DNA of 64,000 nt from Adiantum capillus-veneris (Eukaryota > Streptophyta > Polypodiopsida > Polypodiales > Pteridaceae), in assembly GCA_014529385.2 (NCBI GenBank), contig CM043948.1, positions 77,672,291 through 77,736,290 of the forward strand, given 5' to 3'. Shown piece after piece: positions 48,239 to 60,258 of this stretch. The stretch's first letter is position 1. Each line of letters opens with the position of its first letter. A program made the translations under genes and the position numbers. The notes under the pieces were generated by a model. It was not told where the DNA came from and ran no database searches. It was given only the letters and a program-made list of their open reading frames with translations.

Positions 48239-49653
48239 TGCCCACCCCCCTTGACTATAGTTTGTTGCACTTCCGGCAGTAGATCCCTCTCGAAATACAA
48301 TTTGAGTTGCACACCATTCACCATGTTCCTAAGAAGCTTTCCATTTGCTCTTACCAGTTGATAGGTCCCATCTGGAAAGGCCTTCCGCGCTTTATACAGA
48401 TCTGTCCACTTCTTCTTGAACTTCTTCTAGAATGTGAAATCCAGATAGCTTTCGTACTTCATGACCAGGTCTCCATTCCTCTATCTTCTCGTCCGGCAGG
48501 TTCTGAAACTTGGCAATCCGTGTCTCTCTTTGCTTCACATAATAGTCTGCCGTTGCCTCTCTGTCCATCTGCAAAGCCTCCAAACTGGCTATCCGATCGT
48601 GTAGAACTCCTTGTTGAGTGGCATTGACACGCCACATACCCTTTAAAGCACCTAGCTGTGCATGCACGAGCAACACTGCCTCCTTACCATACACAAGCTC
48701 GAATGGAGTGAAGTTTGTAGCCACTTTATAGGATGTCCTATACGCCCACAGACACTTCTCTAGATTTGCTTCCCACTCAGCTTCCTGCTTATACACATAC
48801 TTTGTTAACATTTTGACAATTTGACCATTAGCACGCTCAACTAGACCATTGCATTGGGGGTGATAGTATGAGGAAACCGATGCTAAATCTTTAACTTTTC
48901 CACTAATAGGCTCATGAGCTTGCTTCTAAACCCCTGACCCCTATCAGAAACTAATACCCATGGAACACCAAAGCGGCAACATATATTATCAAACACAAAC
49001 TGAGACACCACATTAGAATTTACATCCTTCAATGCTTTGGCCTCAACTCACCTTGTAAGGTAGTCAATGGCTACCACCACGTACTTCTTACCACTTGTAG
49101 ACTTTGGGAGAGGGCCTATTGCATCTAGACCCCACTTCTCGAAGGCGCTTTGTGCGATGATGGTGCCCTATGACTCCGCTAACAATCATCTTTCACCTAT
49201 AGACTGACACTCGTGGCATGTCTTGCACCAGTAATGCACTTCCTTCACAATGGAAGGCCACCAAAAGCCTGCTCTAAGCACTCGAAACAGAACCTGATCT
49301 TTGCCCTGATGTCCGCTCTCTTCATGGCATTGCTCCAGCACCATTCCTATCTCCTCTTTGTATAGCACCCTTCTAAGCACTCCCTCACGCCCGTAGTTCA
49401 TGAGATCCTCACCTACCAGTGTGAATTTGCGGGCCTTTTGCACCACTCTTCTCTTTTGTAGCTTGGACAAACCCTCTGAACATTGCCCTGTACTCAAAAA
49501 ACCTTCAATCTCCTTAAGAGTCTCTCTACCTGCATAAGTGGTTGGGGCCACATATAGACCTGCAACATGTATCTGTACTTTGCTGCTAGCTAGCGCCTCT
49601 TGATTCTGCTCTCTCCTCACATGCTTGAATTGAGACTCTCCAAAAGATTTCAA
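48239..49653 (-). pseudogene. Element C integrase
   Basis: 49653-49186 holds the zinc module (CHEESGHQGKDQ, WCKTCHECQS). The core between 49185 and 48812 is readable in broken frames (WGLDAIGPLP, VSDRGQGF) with several stops. 48811-48392 has the core end and linker (CLWAYRTSYKVATNFTPF). A frameshift near 48400 leads to a C-terminal end (LYFERDLLPE) at about 48239. Confidence 0.82.
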
Positions 49654-50428
49654 ATTTCAACATCTTCTTGATGGAAAAGAAACAATGCTTCAAAGAATCG
49701 CGCTTTACCTGCCATTGGCCTAACAGTTGCTTGATGACTAGCAATGCATCTCCCTTCACCACCAACCTTGAAATGCCGAACTCTATGCACTGCTTTAAAC
49801 CCAAATGCAGAGTGAGATACTCTGCCTCATTATTGGTGTGGAAATCCTCTAAATCGTATGCCTTCGAAAATAAAGTTTTGCCGTGTGGTTCGTGTATCAC
49901 CACACCTCCTCCTGCTTTCTGCACTACCCTTCGATACGCTCCGTCAAACCACATTGTAAAAGCATCTTCCAAGTCGGGTTCCTCCTTAGCTTCATCTCGC
50001 ACCACTCTTGGATAGGCCGGCAAATTGATAGCCTTGCTGACAAGAATGTCCACCAGGTGAGACCGACTCGTGTGATCCACCTTGAACTCGAACTCGAACT
50101 CCTGTAGCTCCACCACCCACTTCATAATCCTCCTTCCTCGCTTCAAATGTAGCACTACCTCTGGCAATAGATTATTAGCTATCAACACAAAAAACTTATG
50201 CACAATCAAATGGACTTTGAACTTCCTGCAAGCGAAGACTAGAGCCATCACCCACTGCTCCGCCTCAGTGTAGGTAGCCTCTCATGGACTAATCACCCTG
50301 ATCTCGAAGTATATCGGCCTGTAGCTTCTCCCTATCTTTTGCAGTTGAACCGCTCCAATAGAAACTGTGCCCACTGTCATAGACACATAGAAGTCATCCT
50401 CTCGATTGGGAGGACACACCGCTGGCAA
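49586..50428 (-). pseudogene. Element C RNase H plus archaeal-type RNase H
   Basis: The retroviral-type RNase H is partly out of frame near 50428-50252 and continues in 50251-50050 (MALVFACRKFKVHL, WVVELQEFEFEF). After a linker, about 49951-49697 encodes a second RNase H fold: MWFDGAYRR, GGGVVIHEP, NNEAEYLTLHLGL, LVVKGDALLVIKQLLGQW. The D, E, D acidic residues are visible. Such a second domain is characteristic of Tat elements and is thought to supply or back up RNase H function. The ORF end runs into integrase. Confidence 0.85.
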
Positions 50429-51240
50429 CTAACACAAAATATCTTTAACTCTATCAAAAGCCTCCTGAGCTTCCTCATCCCACTCATAACCATGCACTTG
50501 ATGAGCCCTCTTTTGAAGAGGATGCACATATTGCGAAAGCATCCAAAAGAAACGTGACAAATACTTCAGCTTATGAACAAATGAAGCCAAACCTTGAGCA
50601 TCTGATGGCAGCTCCATCAACACCAATGCCTTCACCTTCTCGGGATCAACCTCTATACCATTTTGCAACACCACATGACCTAACAATTGTGCTCGAGGCT
50701 GTGCTAGTTTGCACTTCTTGGGATTCAACTGACCTCCTTCTTCATGAAGCCTTTGAAAGCATAGTTGGAGTTTCGATAGGTGCTCCAACCTTGAACTGTA
50801 GCAGCCGATATCATCCATGAAGACCCTAATAAAACGGCCCAGGTATGGACCAAATACCCTGCTCATCCAACCTTGGAAGGTGGCATATGAATTCACCAAT
50901 CCGAATGGCATCCTGCGATCAGCGAAACAACCCCATGGAGATATGAATGTGGTCTTGAACTGGTCTTCAAGTGCAATCCCTATCTGAAAGTACCCCAAAA
51001 ATCCATCCATAATCGAGTACCTCTCATGCCCAGCCACTTGGTTTAGGATTTCATCTTGAAACGGCAAGGGGTAGTGATTCCTCTTGGTCGTAGCATTCAA
51101 TGGCTTGTAGTCGACACACACTCTCCATTTCCCATTCTTCTTAGGGGTTATGACTACTGGCGAGACCCACTCTGACTCCTTCATAGGATTATGATGCCTG
51201 CATCCAATAGCTTATTGATCTCCTGCCAAAGGGCTTCTTT
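50429..51240 (-). pseudogene. Element C reverse transcriptase
   Basis: 51184-50429: SPVVITPKKNGKWRVCVDY, NHYPLPFQDEIL, YSIMDGFLGYFQI, RMPFGLVNSYATFQ and catalytic RVFMDDIG (about 50830). The preceding EINKLLDAGII lies just upstream (51240-51185) and is separated by a small shift. The open frame is 251 codons long. Thumb region FVHKLKYLSRFF is present. Confidence 0.88.
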
Positions 51241-52288
51241 TTAAATTCCTCCTAGTCTTCTCAGCTTCTGTGCTTTAGGCTTATGTCCCTCCTTAAGAAC
51301 AATTTTGTGCTCCACCCCCTTTGCACCTCGTAAATGCTTGTACTTCGTAGCAAATAGATTGGGATAGGATTCACACAGTTGAACATAGTCCTCCTTTTCC
51401 CCTTTGTTAAGGTCTTCACTTATCATACTCAAAACCTCCTCTATGCTTAAACCATGATCTTGAGATTGCATACCTTCTTCTTTAGGTGGAGAGTCGTCTA
51501 TGGAGACCTCGAACAAATCTGCATCTATCTTTAACATGTCATCCTCACTCTCCTCTTCCTCTTTGCTAGTATAGCCTTCATCGTAGCCCGTCTCGGTCTC
51601 GTACTCATAGCTCGTCGTATCGCCCTCATCTTTAACTGCCATAGGACGAGAACTGCTCTCTTTGGTCTTCAAATCAAGCAAAATTTGCCTGCCTCTCTCT
51701 TTGTCAAGCAAAGTGAACACTTTGCTCTCCCAATCCTGCTTTGCACCTATCGCCAAAAGCCATGGCCTACCCAAAATGATAGGGTAAGCATTATCCCTTG
51801 CTTTCATCACAAAGAAGTCAATCAGGCACTCTATGCCCATCACCTTGACCTTTACATCTTGCACCACACCCAGACACCTGGCTTTAGTATGGTTAGCCAT
51901 CCTCATGCGCACATTTGACGTGACTACTGCCTTGACCCCTGTCTCTTTCATGGCTGCTTCCGTCATGACACAAACCTGTGCTCCACCGTCTATGTAGGCT
52001 TGTACCTACATCCTCTTCTCTATAATCGCATCCACAAGCGGAAGAACGTCTGTGGGGTTACCTACCCTCAATGCCATGTTTTGCATTGCTTGCACATTTC
52101 CCTTAGCTCTTGGCAGCCTAGTGCTACAACTTGTGGACCATTGCCTTCTTAACTTTGGATTTAAAGCTAACAACTGACCAAAAGTAATGTTTGCTTTTTG
52201 ATTTTGAACATTACTCACCAGATTGTACTCGGGATAGCCTCGTCCTACCTGGAAATCCGCTTGCTTGATCTTGTGACGACTTCATCTT
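51241..52288 (-). pseudogene. Element C protease and linker
   Basis: 52218-52006 (NITFGQLLALNPKLRRQW) leads through a TAG at 52006-52008 into the protease: YIDGGAQVCVMTEAAM with D-G-G at the active site, then VRMANHTKARCLG and PIILGRPWLLAIGA. An acidic Asp/Glu-rich linker (51680-51450) precedes the RT approach (YPNLFATKYKHLRG). The two ORF pieces are in the same frame. Confidence 0.8.
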
Positions 52289-53340
52289 TTGCTAGGCTCG
52301 GGGTGCTCTCTACCTTTGTACACCTTCTCCTTGAACCTTGCGAGCTCTAGTTTCCCGCTCTGTCTCTATCCCCCTCTCAACTCTTGCCCTCTTATTGGCC
52401 AAAACTTCGACATCCTGCTTATCCACCCCTATGATGTTTACCTTGGGACCTCACCTCCGTTTTGCGGAGCCAGTTGCACAGGATTCTCTACCGCTTGCTC
52501 TCTTGGACCATTGTATTGTCCTTGACCTCAACCTCTACCAAAAAGTGGGTACATACCTCCTCTTTCTCTCTGCGGTTGAGGACAGTTAGGCGCATAATGC
52601 CCTTCTTCTCCACAATTATAATGGCAGTGGCTGTGCCCTGCCCCTTGCTCCTCTTGGTTGTCCTCTATCCATGACACTGAGCCGCAACTCCTGCATCTTC
52701 TCGGAAAAATCTTGCACTGTGTGCACCCAATTTTGCGGCACAATAGCTACACCTCGAATTCCTTGCTTTTTTTCATGTGCAGCCTCTCTCGGACTCTACG
52801 GTTCAACATGGGCCATCGTCTCGTAGCCTGACACGCCCTGCTCTATCCTCTTCTTTATCTTTCTGCTCTTTGACCTTGCAATGGCTACCGCACCATTGTA
52901 ATTCTCTGGGCTCTCAAAATCGACTTTTTCTCTCACTTGAATTTGTCGAGCTTGAAATAGTCTTCATTAGCGAATGGCATGGCTGCCGCTAACTTTGCCC
53001 AACACTCTTCAAAATGACCCAAAAACAAATTGAACTCTTCACTTACATCTTGCTTAAGCACCTTCAGCTTTGCATCCATTTCAATTGGGGAAGTCTCCTT
53101 GTGAAAGTCGTGAAGAAACCTCGCCCGTAGAGCCGGCCATGCTTGCTTCGGCTCGCCTTCCAATGCGTCGTACCATGCTTTAGCTCTACCATGCATCACC
53201 AAAGGAAAAGTCTGCATTTTGCTATCCTCGTTCGGCATACGCAACGATAGCATGTACAGCTCGTAATCTAACATCCACTCGTCAAGGCTCTCTTCTCCTG
53301 TAAAAATCGGTCCATAGCATCTAGCTGCCATTACTTCCAA
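52289..53340 (-). pseudogene. Element C gag
   Basis: 53340-52933 is the capsid part (MEVMAARCYGPIF, FPLVMHGRAKAWYDAL, FLHDFHKETSPIEMDAKL), with the ATG about 64 bp after the primer-binding site. Broken frames follow; 52743-52528 has a CCHC-like knuckle NCGEEGHYAPNC preceded by CHY, one residue more than the normal C-x2-C spacing, probably a local error. Confidence 0.78.
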
Positions 53341-53385
53341 CGCGAAAAAACGCTACTTCTCAGTCAACTAGGAGCAATCAGTGTG

Positions 53386-53404
53386 CTCCTCCGTGGGGGC
53401 ACCA
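53386..53404 (-). other. Primer-binding site of element C
   Basis: On the minus strand TGGTGCCCCCACGGAGGAG follows the 5' LTR end after five bases. Start and position fit a primer-binding site; the tRNA was not assigned. Confidence 0.6.
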
Positions 53405-53409
53405 AAAGA

Positions 53410-54075
53410 TGGAGAGGGGGAATGGGGGAACACACCCAGCACAAACACAAACACCTCTCTATAGCTCAGGGTATTCACAGCACCCCTATCCTCTTGGAAA
53501 ACACCTTCAAACACACAACTCACACTAGCAGACCACCGCCTGCTTGATTGCCAATGCTCACACACTTCACCAAACCACCACACGACGCACACCCATTTCC
53601 ATGGCCTGTCTCCACCCTTACACACACTTACAAAAACTCAATATCACTCTCTCACTCAAAACATAATCGGTTCGGGGGGGCACACACTTCCACACAGCCG
53701 GCACCGAGGAGAACCATGAAAGCAGGAGAAAGAGAAGGGGGGCAGGGGAAACAACGACACGGGAGGCAACTGTGGATTGATTGCACTTCAAAAAACACGT
53801 ACACCGGCTTGCAATGCCATCACTATGGCCATTTTCAAGCAAAAGTTACAAACGGGCTAGCTTGCTAGAGAACTCCACTTTGCAGGCTTCAAACGGCACC
53901 TCAAAAGGCCAAGAAAAAAGCCCCTAATTTGATCCTTTTTTGACTTTTATAAGGGGGGCTTTTAATTTGGGAATTTGCATTTCAATTGGTCCATCTGGCA
54001 TCTTGAATTGGTATCTTTTGGGAAAGAGGGCACCGCTTTGCTCTATCTCTCTCTTCTTCACTCTTTGCACTTGGG

Positions 54076-54107
<32 letters not shown>

Positions 54108-55532
54108 TTAGCGACGTCGCTATTGCCCCCTAGGCTCTTCAAATTATTTTTTTTCACCTTTTACCCTCTTTGGTTTAGACTTATACTGCTCATTTTTTGA
54201 CTTTCACTCTTTCCCTCTACCCATCGGACTCCTCCTTACCACCTTTTTCCTCTTTGGTTTCTAGCACTTGGTTCACCCATGCTTGTACTTGCTCGGACAT
54301 GGTTTGGGATTCCGCGGGACTCATCTCTTACCTGAGGGGGGAGGCAATAGCGATGTCGCTATTGCCTCCTCCCTTTCCCTTTAAAACTTCGAGGCCCCAT
54401 GGGCTCTTGGGAACTGCCCCTGTGGGGCACCACGTCACCTTGTGCTCCTCGTCTCCCGTGCAGGTGCTCCGCCTCGGCTCGCCGCCAAAACCGCCCAACC
54501 TCCGCCTGTGCAGCGCAACGACGCTTTCCGCCATAGCCCACGAGCTCAAAGAGCTCTTCTACTTCACATACCCCCAATAGGGTTACACTCCAACCTTTAT
54601 ATCCCGGAATCTTCACCCGCGTGCCCGCATGTGGGTTAATCAGGTCACCACGTGGCAGCCCCTGGTTCCGTGCTCTCAGGCTCACGAAAACTTCCCCAAA
54701 AAATACCTAGAATTACCATGTTTTTATGGCCTCCTTCTCCTGGCCCTCATATCCTGCTCCTTTTTTGGAACTTTGTGCCACTAAGACATGCCGGTCCCGG
54801 CCCATTAAAACGTTGCCGCCTACTGAGGTTTTTAGGACTGCCATTCAAGGCCGCAAAAAATGATGAAAAACATCTGCCAATTCTTCATCTTCAACTGCCT
54901 TAGGCTTTTCCCAAGCTGTAACTTGGTGCTCGAGGCTCGGAATCACGCGCGGTTGGTTTTGACTAACTCCACATAGTGCATACTACCTTCGAGAATCTTG
55001 GCGAGGCCCAAAAACTACCAAATGGCACGTCCCCCAATGCGCCCAACTGGGCTCAGACCCGGCCCCCGGAAAATCTTCTAATGGCCATATCTTGCTAACC
55101 AGAGCTGCGATTTGCATTCCGAGAAGACAGGCATGCTCCACAACTCCAGCTCTACACACGTATGTACCGACATCAGCCCGGGCCACCTGTCCCCAGCTGC
55201 CCTGTCCGTCGGGGATCTGCTATACACTTCAACTTTAAACTTCAATATCTTGAGCACCGGGGCTCCGTTTGACGAGCCGTCTGGACCGGCTTCTAGAGCA
55301 CGCTGAACTCTACATTCTAGAGCTTTGAATTGGCATTTCAGACATCTTCATCTGCCATCCCATCTGGACCATTCCGTTGCACTTTTGGCCTAAAAAACCG
55401 CATCAGCCATACTTTCCCGCTATCCTTTCGCTGCCAAAGGCTTTGGCACCTGCCCTAGCCTTCTGCACTGTACTCGATTGCACCCTTTGGATGGCATAGA
55501 CCACTTGCTAGCTTCGACCAAATTTAGCTGCA
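53410..55532 (-). repeat. 5' LTR of element C
   Basis: 2123 bp. On the minus strand a TATA-like ATATAAAG lies at 54595-54602, with a CACGTG G-box at 54649-54654 about 50 bp upstream. It contains palindromes at 54101-54130 (one mismatch) and 54341-54368 (13-nt arms, TG centre), and a G run of 29 (54077-54105) where the other LTR has five. Confidence 0.88.
54595..54654 (-). promoter_or_regulatory. Core promoter of element C: TATA box and G-box
   Basis: ATATAAAG at 54595-54602 and CACGTG at 54649-54654, both on the upstream side of the likely transcription start. G-boxes bind plant bZIP and bHLH factors. The equivalent in the 3' LTR (about 47110-47175) keeps both motifs. Confidence 0.6.
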
Positions 55533-55944
55533 TCAATGCCAAAAGCTACGAAATACTGTGAATGGCTTACGTCAATGCGTAGAGTTCTTACCTGCGGTTG
55601 CAATGCAACAAACGTATTCACAATGTGACAACTGGAGAGGAAGTAGGGAGCATGAGAAGGAGAGAAGTGAGCGCCGTTAGCTCACGCTGTGTGTTTCTTA
55701 TCAAAAAACTTAGAAAAAATGGCTTTTATACCTTAGCCAAGGTTTTTGGGTGGTCAAAAGTAATAATCTAGAGTTCTACCAAAGCTGGGAATTGAATGGC
55801 TGATACAATCTAGAAGCTTATAGCCCGGCTCATTAATTACAAGGTTTACCGAGAAAACAGGAGTTACAATATTCCCAATTTATCAAAATAATAATTGTTT
55901 TACAAGGAGAACTCCGAAAAATGGTGTCCACGTTAGCTTGCTGC

Positions 55945-55955
<11 letters not shown>
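55533..55955 (-). mobile_element. Probable 5' LTR of element B, separated by element C
   Basis: On the minus strand: TGTTAGCAGC start near 55955, TATAAAAG at 55723-55730, and the donor-like CGCAG/GTAAGAA at 55591-55592. It points into element C and then the element B leader. Linking it to B rests on position and orientation only; no second LTR is available. Confidence 0.5.

Positions 55956-55977
<22 letters not shown>
55947..55977. repeat. (CA)n microsatellite
   Basis: About 31 bp of CA repeats at the edge of the LTR-like segment. It may mark the insertion point of element B. Confidence 0.95.
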
Positions 55978-55978
<1 letters not shown>

Positions 55979-56240
55979 TGGTTTACATAGTAATGAAGAT
56001 CAAGGTTTGATAGCTGACATATATCCACAACTATGGATGGCATCAATGTTGGGCTCTTTCAATTCTCTTGTTGTGCAAGGATGGCATCACTTTGAGAATG
56101 TATAATCGAAGGAAGGCATTTATCACGATAGAGCTGCTGGTGTTATAGACACATGGTGTATCTCGCCGACACAAATATGGATCTTGGATTCATTCCACCT
56201 TTATTCCACATGTATGATATGTTGAAGAAAAACATTTTTC

Positions 56241-56265
56241 AAGTAGGTGCAAGCTGCACCTACTT
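56241..56265. other. Single palindrome (hairpin) AAGTAGGTGCA
   Basis: Perfect 11-nt arms AAGTAGGTGCA and TGCACCTACTT around AGC. Unlike the palindromes in the retroelements it occurs once. No known role. Confidence 0.7.
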
Positions 56266-59047
56266 AGTATCTCATTTGCTATGGAGTTTGCTTAGTTTTT
56301 TATTGGGTTTGATTTTTTTGGCATACCATAGATTTTTACATATGCATATGCACAATGAATTTCACAGGTTTTGTAGGCTCCAATATAGAATTTTAAACAT
56401 ATTTGTTTTGCAAGTTGTTCTTGGCAAGAAAAATTTCAGTAGGTACTCAGATGAGTGTTGAACTGGTAATGGTAACAAATGTAGGTTTTTTACTTTGAAA
56501 GAATAAAATTGCAAGGACATTATACATCTTCATACATTGCAGATTGATTGAAGCAACTTGTTCTTCATTTTTGGACACCATTAGCCTCTTATGAGGGTCT
56601 CATACGAGATGGCAGACTACGGGATTTTTCAAAAAGTATCAAAATGAAAACTTTTATTTTTTGAAATTTGGGCAGATTCGTACTTACAAAAAACCAAATC
56701 TTAGATTTGATTGCTCATTGTTGGCTTAGAGATACATAGTGCCTGGTAGTTGTGGCAAGCTTCATTAATGAAAATCATAATGGGAATAGTTTACTGGACC
56801 TTTGCTTGCACACCTACTATGTACACTATTTGGTATTGGACTTTTGGAAAACAAGCTCACAAAACAAAGGAAACACTGCTTGGGTTTTCTCTGTTGTTTT
56901 TTAGTAATATATCCTTGGGCATATTTGACCATAAACTTGAATTTTCAAGCATAGTTATATGTATAGCTGAAACTAACAAGGAAATTGAAGAAACATAAAT
57001 TAATTAACATATTAGTTATATCATAGCTCTTAAGCATAATCTTCATTGATATGATTGTTCACAATGATTATTCTTGGTTAACACAATGGTGCTCAGAAAT
57101 AGGGAGAAACATGTGGCCTCTAGGTCTACCAATCCTTGTAGCATACCCTGGATGGACACAGAAATGCGGTGACTTGCTATAAGTGATGACAATATCTAGT
57201 AGACAACATATTAAACATGTGATAACCAAGTTTGGTTTGATGAGTTTTAAATTGAAAATAACACATTTGCATTTTTTTACTTTCAAATGTTTGTACTTTT
57301 GAGCGGTTTTTATATCCTTAAACCTCATGGGAGGGTCTCAACAAAGATGACATTGCATTGACTAGACATTTGAAAACCTGTCCGTCATACAAGGGAGATG
57401 CTACTCATAAATTTTACTTTTGATTGGTAATCGAAAAGAAGGAATGGTATAAAATTTTCATTAAAATCTTGACATTAGATTGTTGTGGGGACCTTGTCTT
57501 ACAAGGATATTTCATAAAAAAGAAGTAAGAAAATTTTCACAACAAAAATTGATAAGCATATGCAACATTAGAAATATCCAAATTGTGGTTCATTTTCTTT
57601 TTGTCATAAAACTAATCTCTGCTTAGCTTTTAGTTTCTTTGTAATTTTGGACACCGATAACAAGTGGAAGGGGTCATTGACACCTATCTTCCTAAGTAAT
57701 GCCAGTAGTGACATGCTCGTGTTCTTGGATAGTGGGAGGCAAAAGGTTCATAGAATCTATGATTGTTGTCTTTATAATGATAACACAAGTATCACTCGTT
57801 TGTATTGGAATACATTGTATCTACTCAAAAAATCATTGTGTCAAAATTTTCTTATAATGGTTTTTATGTGGTCTAGCCACTTCCATTGTATGATTCAATA
57901 GATTTTATGATTCAATCTATTGTTGGATATTCAATACAAACACACACATATGTTTTTCTAGCTAGTCCTTGGTCGGATTATCATCATACACTCGGGGGTT
58001 TCACTATGTGTGAAACTACCATATCACGTGCATTTAAGATATATTTGTAAAACCCCTTATCTGTTATTTATTTTTAAAATATAATTTACCCTTTTCTTTT
58101 AAACTTTCTAAGTTTTTTTCAAATTTGAAAAAAATAATATCCTTTTGTATATATATTTCTGTAAGTTTTAGGAACGTTAAAGACCCTTTTGTTAAACTCA
58201 TGTGATATGTTACATTTTTCTTAGGTGACCTCCCCAAGATCATACAATAGACTAGGACTTAGACTCATTATAGATGTTATACTTGACCCACCCATTCCAA
58301 ACAGAAGGGTTGGTGATCTTGGGCACAAAACTTGGTCAAGTACACACACCTATTTAGTAGTGTATCAACTTTACATGGATAAGATAATGATTACCAAATC
58401 CATGAGCAATGAGTATAGCTTATGCCAATTTACAGAATTGGGTATTCTAGACTACCTTTCTTGCTAACTTTAGACTGAACCCTTCCATACAAGACTCAAG
58501 TCTGCGGAGTGGTAAACACCTATAGAAACCCCTGACCATTCGGTAATATTTGGTTGGGGGTAGGGTTCCACATGCTGGCCCATACCTCCCACCATGTGGA
58601 CCCTCTCATAGGGTTGGGGGAGGGCAACTCACACACACACACACAATCCCATGGAAGATATTATATATATTAGTACTTAGATCCATCTGGATTTGATTTA
58701 AATATGAGGGTTTCTTGCTCATTGTATGGTTCAAAATACTTTTAATCTAATGTTGTATAGTTAATATGTGAGACAACTAGGGAATATAACAAAAACCATT
58801 ATCTAAACTTGGACGCTTAGCGTATCCACTAAATAGAATACCTCATCTATGTTCCTGGGATCCCTCCCTTAAGAAAGCAATAGAAACCTCACTATTGGGG
58901 GGTTTGACTCATCTCCTTAAAATGGAGGGGCCCCTGGAGCGCGGGACTAAACCCCTAAGGTACGCCACGTCATCACTTCAACCGTTGTGAGCGGGATGAA
59001 AACACACAGAATGCCTCTATAATGACCCAACACACACTCTTGGGAAG

Positions 59048-59049
<2 letters not shown>

Positions 59050-59087
<38 letters not shown>
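59050..59087. repeat. (CA)n microsatellite
   Basis: About 38 bp of CA repeats. Flanking ORFs rich in Thr-His or Val-Cys are artefacts. Confidence 0.97.
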
Positions 59088-59089
<2 letters not shown>

Positions 59090-60258
59090 TGGGGCACCAC
59101 TCGGCTTACACAATCCACCTGGCCGAGGCAGGGAAAACACCGATGGAGTGAGAGGAGAGAGACTATCCACTTGCCCACCCCACATAGAGACACACACACA
59201 TACACCCAATAAACTCAGCTCAAAAGAGGATAATTTCTGATGTTTAGATACAATAGCGCTTGGGCCAACACCAATGGAACAAATAGCTCACACAGTATTG
59301 ATGAAATATGCCAGATACAATCACAAATTGGAGCAGAAGCTTCGCTCATAGGAGAAACTTACACAGCCAAAACATTAGAAAAATAATGAGTAATTTTGCA
59401 AAATAGACAGTGCCATCGTGTCCGGAACGACCCAAAACCCCATTCTACAATGTCAAAGTGCTCAAATCCGACCTCGGATGAGCAATTTACGGCCAAAACA
59501 GTTGCGGCTGTTCCTCCTCTGTTCTCCACTTTTTTTTCTGGTCTTTTCTCTATTTTTTCAGTTCCCACACTTAGATTTATTACTTGGGCACCCTTGGCCT
59601 TTTAGGTGACCTCAAACGGACCCCGAACAGGCCAAAAACTGACCTCGCAGTGCATAGTTGTCTGCATCCATACGCACAGCTGGCACTCGACTTTTTTCAA
59701 TAATGCATCCTGCCACCACATGAAGTGGCCCCAAAATATACTCCTCATGATGACCTTTCTGCATAATTATCACAAGAAGACATCCACGTTGTGCCCGTAC
59801 TTCTCCACGTGCAAGTATTGACCCCATTCAACCTCCTGACGCCACTAGATGCCATCTCACGCACCTGCTTACCTCATGTCATCGGCCCGTGGATAGATTC
59901 CTAAAGATGTTTTATGCACTACCAACTCCTCATTATTATAGAAAAAATACACTTGTACTGGTGATAGTGAAAATCGATGCACTATGTACACCTTGTCCTA
60001 ACTGTACACATGTGGGCCCCACGTAACCACCTGGTTATGGAAAATGGGAAATCCTTTATTCGATGCACCATGCATGTGTATGTACATATGTACAATCCCT
60101 TGCTCCAAAAAACTCCTGAAATAATTTTCCCATCCCCTAGCTAGATCATTCATGATCACCAACAGGAAAAAGAGATATCAGACTCGCAGTGTCACAAGTC
60201 TCCTCATCCTTCACACACCTTACTTGTTCTGCAGACATCTCATCTTGTTCCACCATCA

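Larger units (their letters stand above)
45800..55532 (-). mobile_element. Element C: Tat-lineage Ty3/gypsy retrotransposon, 9.7 kb
   Basis: LTRs 53410-55532 (5') and 45800-48060 (3') share TGCAGCTAAA...CTCTCCA ends. Internal order on the minus strand is gag, protease, RT, RNase H, second (archaeal-type) RNase H, integrase. The extra RNase H is a known mark of plant Tat elements. No matching target duplication was seen (left flank GACGC, right flank TCAAT), so the ends may have been reshuffled. All domains carry stops or frameshifts. Confidence 0.9.
55978..60240. other. Region without recognisable genes
   Basis: AT-rich from 55978 to about 58800, with only short ORFs (for example 56153-56461 and 57647-57901) lacking known motifs or codon signal. 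From 58850 to 60240 the base composition is more mixed and LTR-like and may be the 3' LTR and untranslated region of element D, but no TG/CA boundaries or second copy could be found. It contains (CA)n tracts at 58631-58645 and 59050-59087. Confidence 0.55.

Noticed and set aside
56153-56461. 102-codon hydrophobic ORF
   Set aside because: AT-rich, no known motif, no second copy and no gene context; probably chance.
58850-60240. 3' LTR of element D
   Set aside because: Position is right, but no TG/CA ends, adjacent polypurine tract or second copy could be established.
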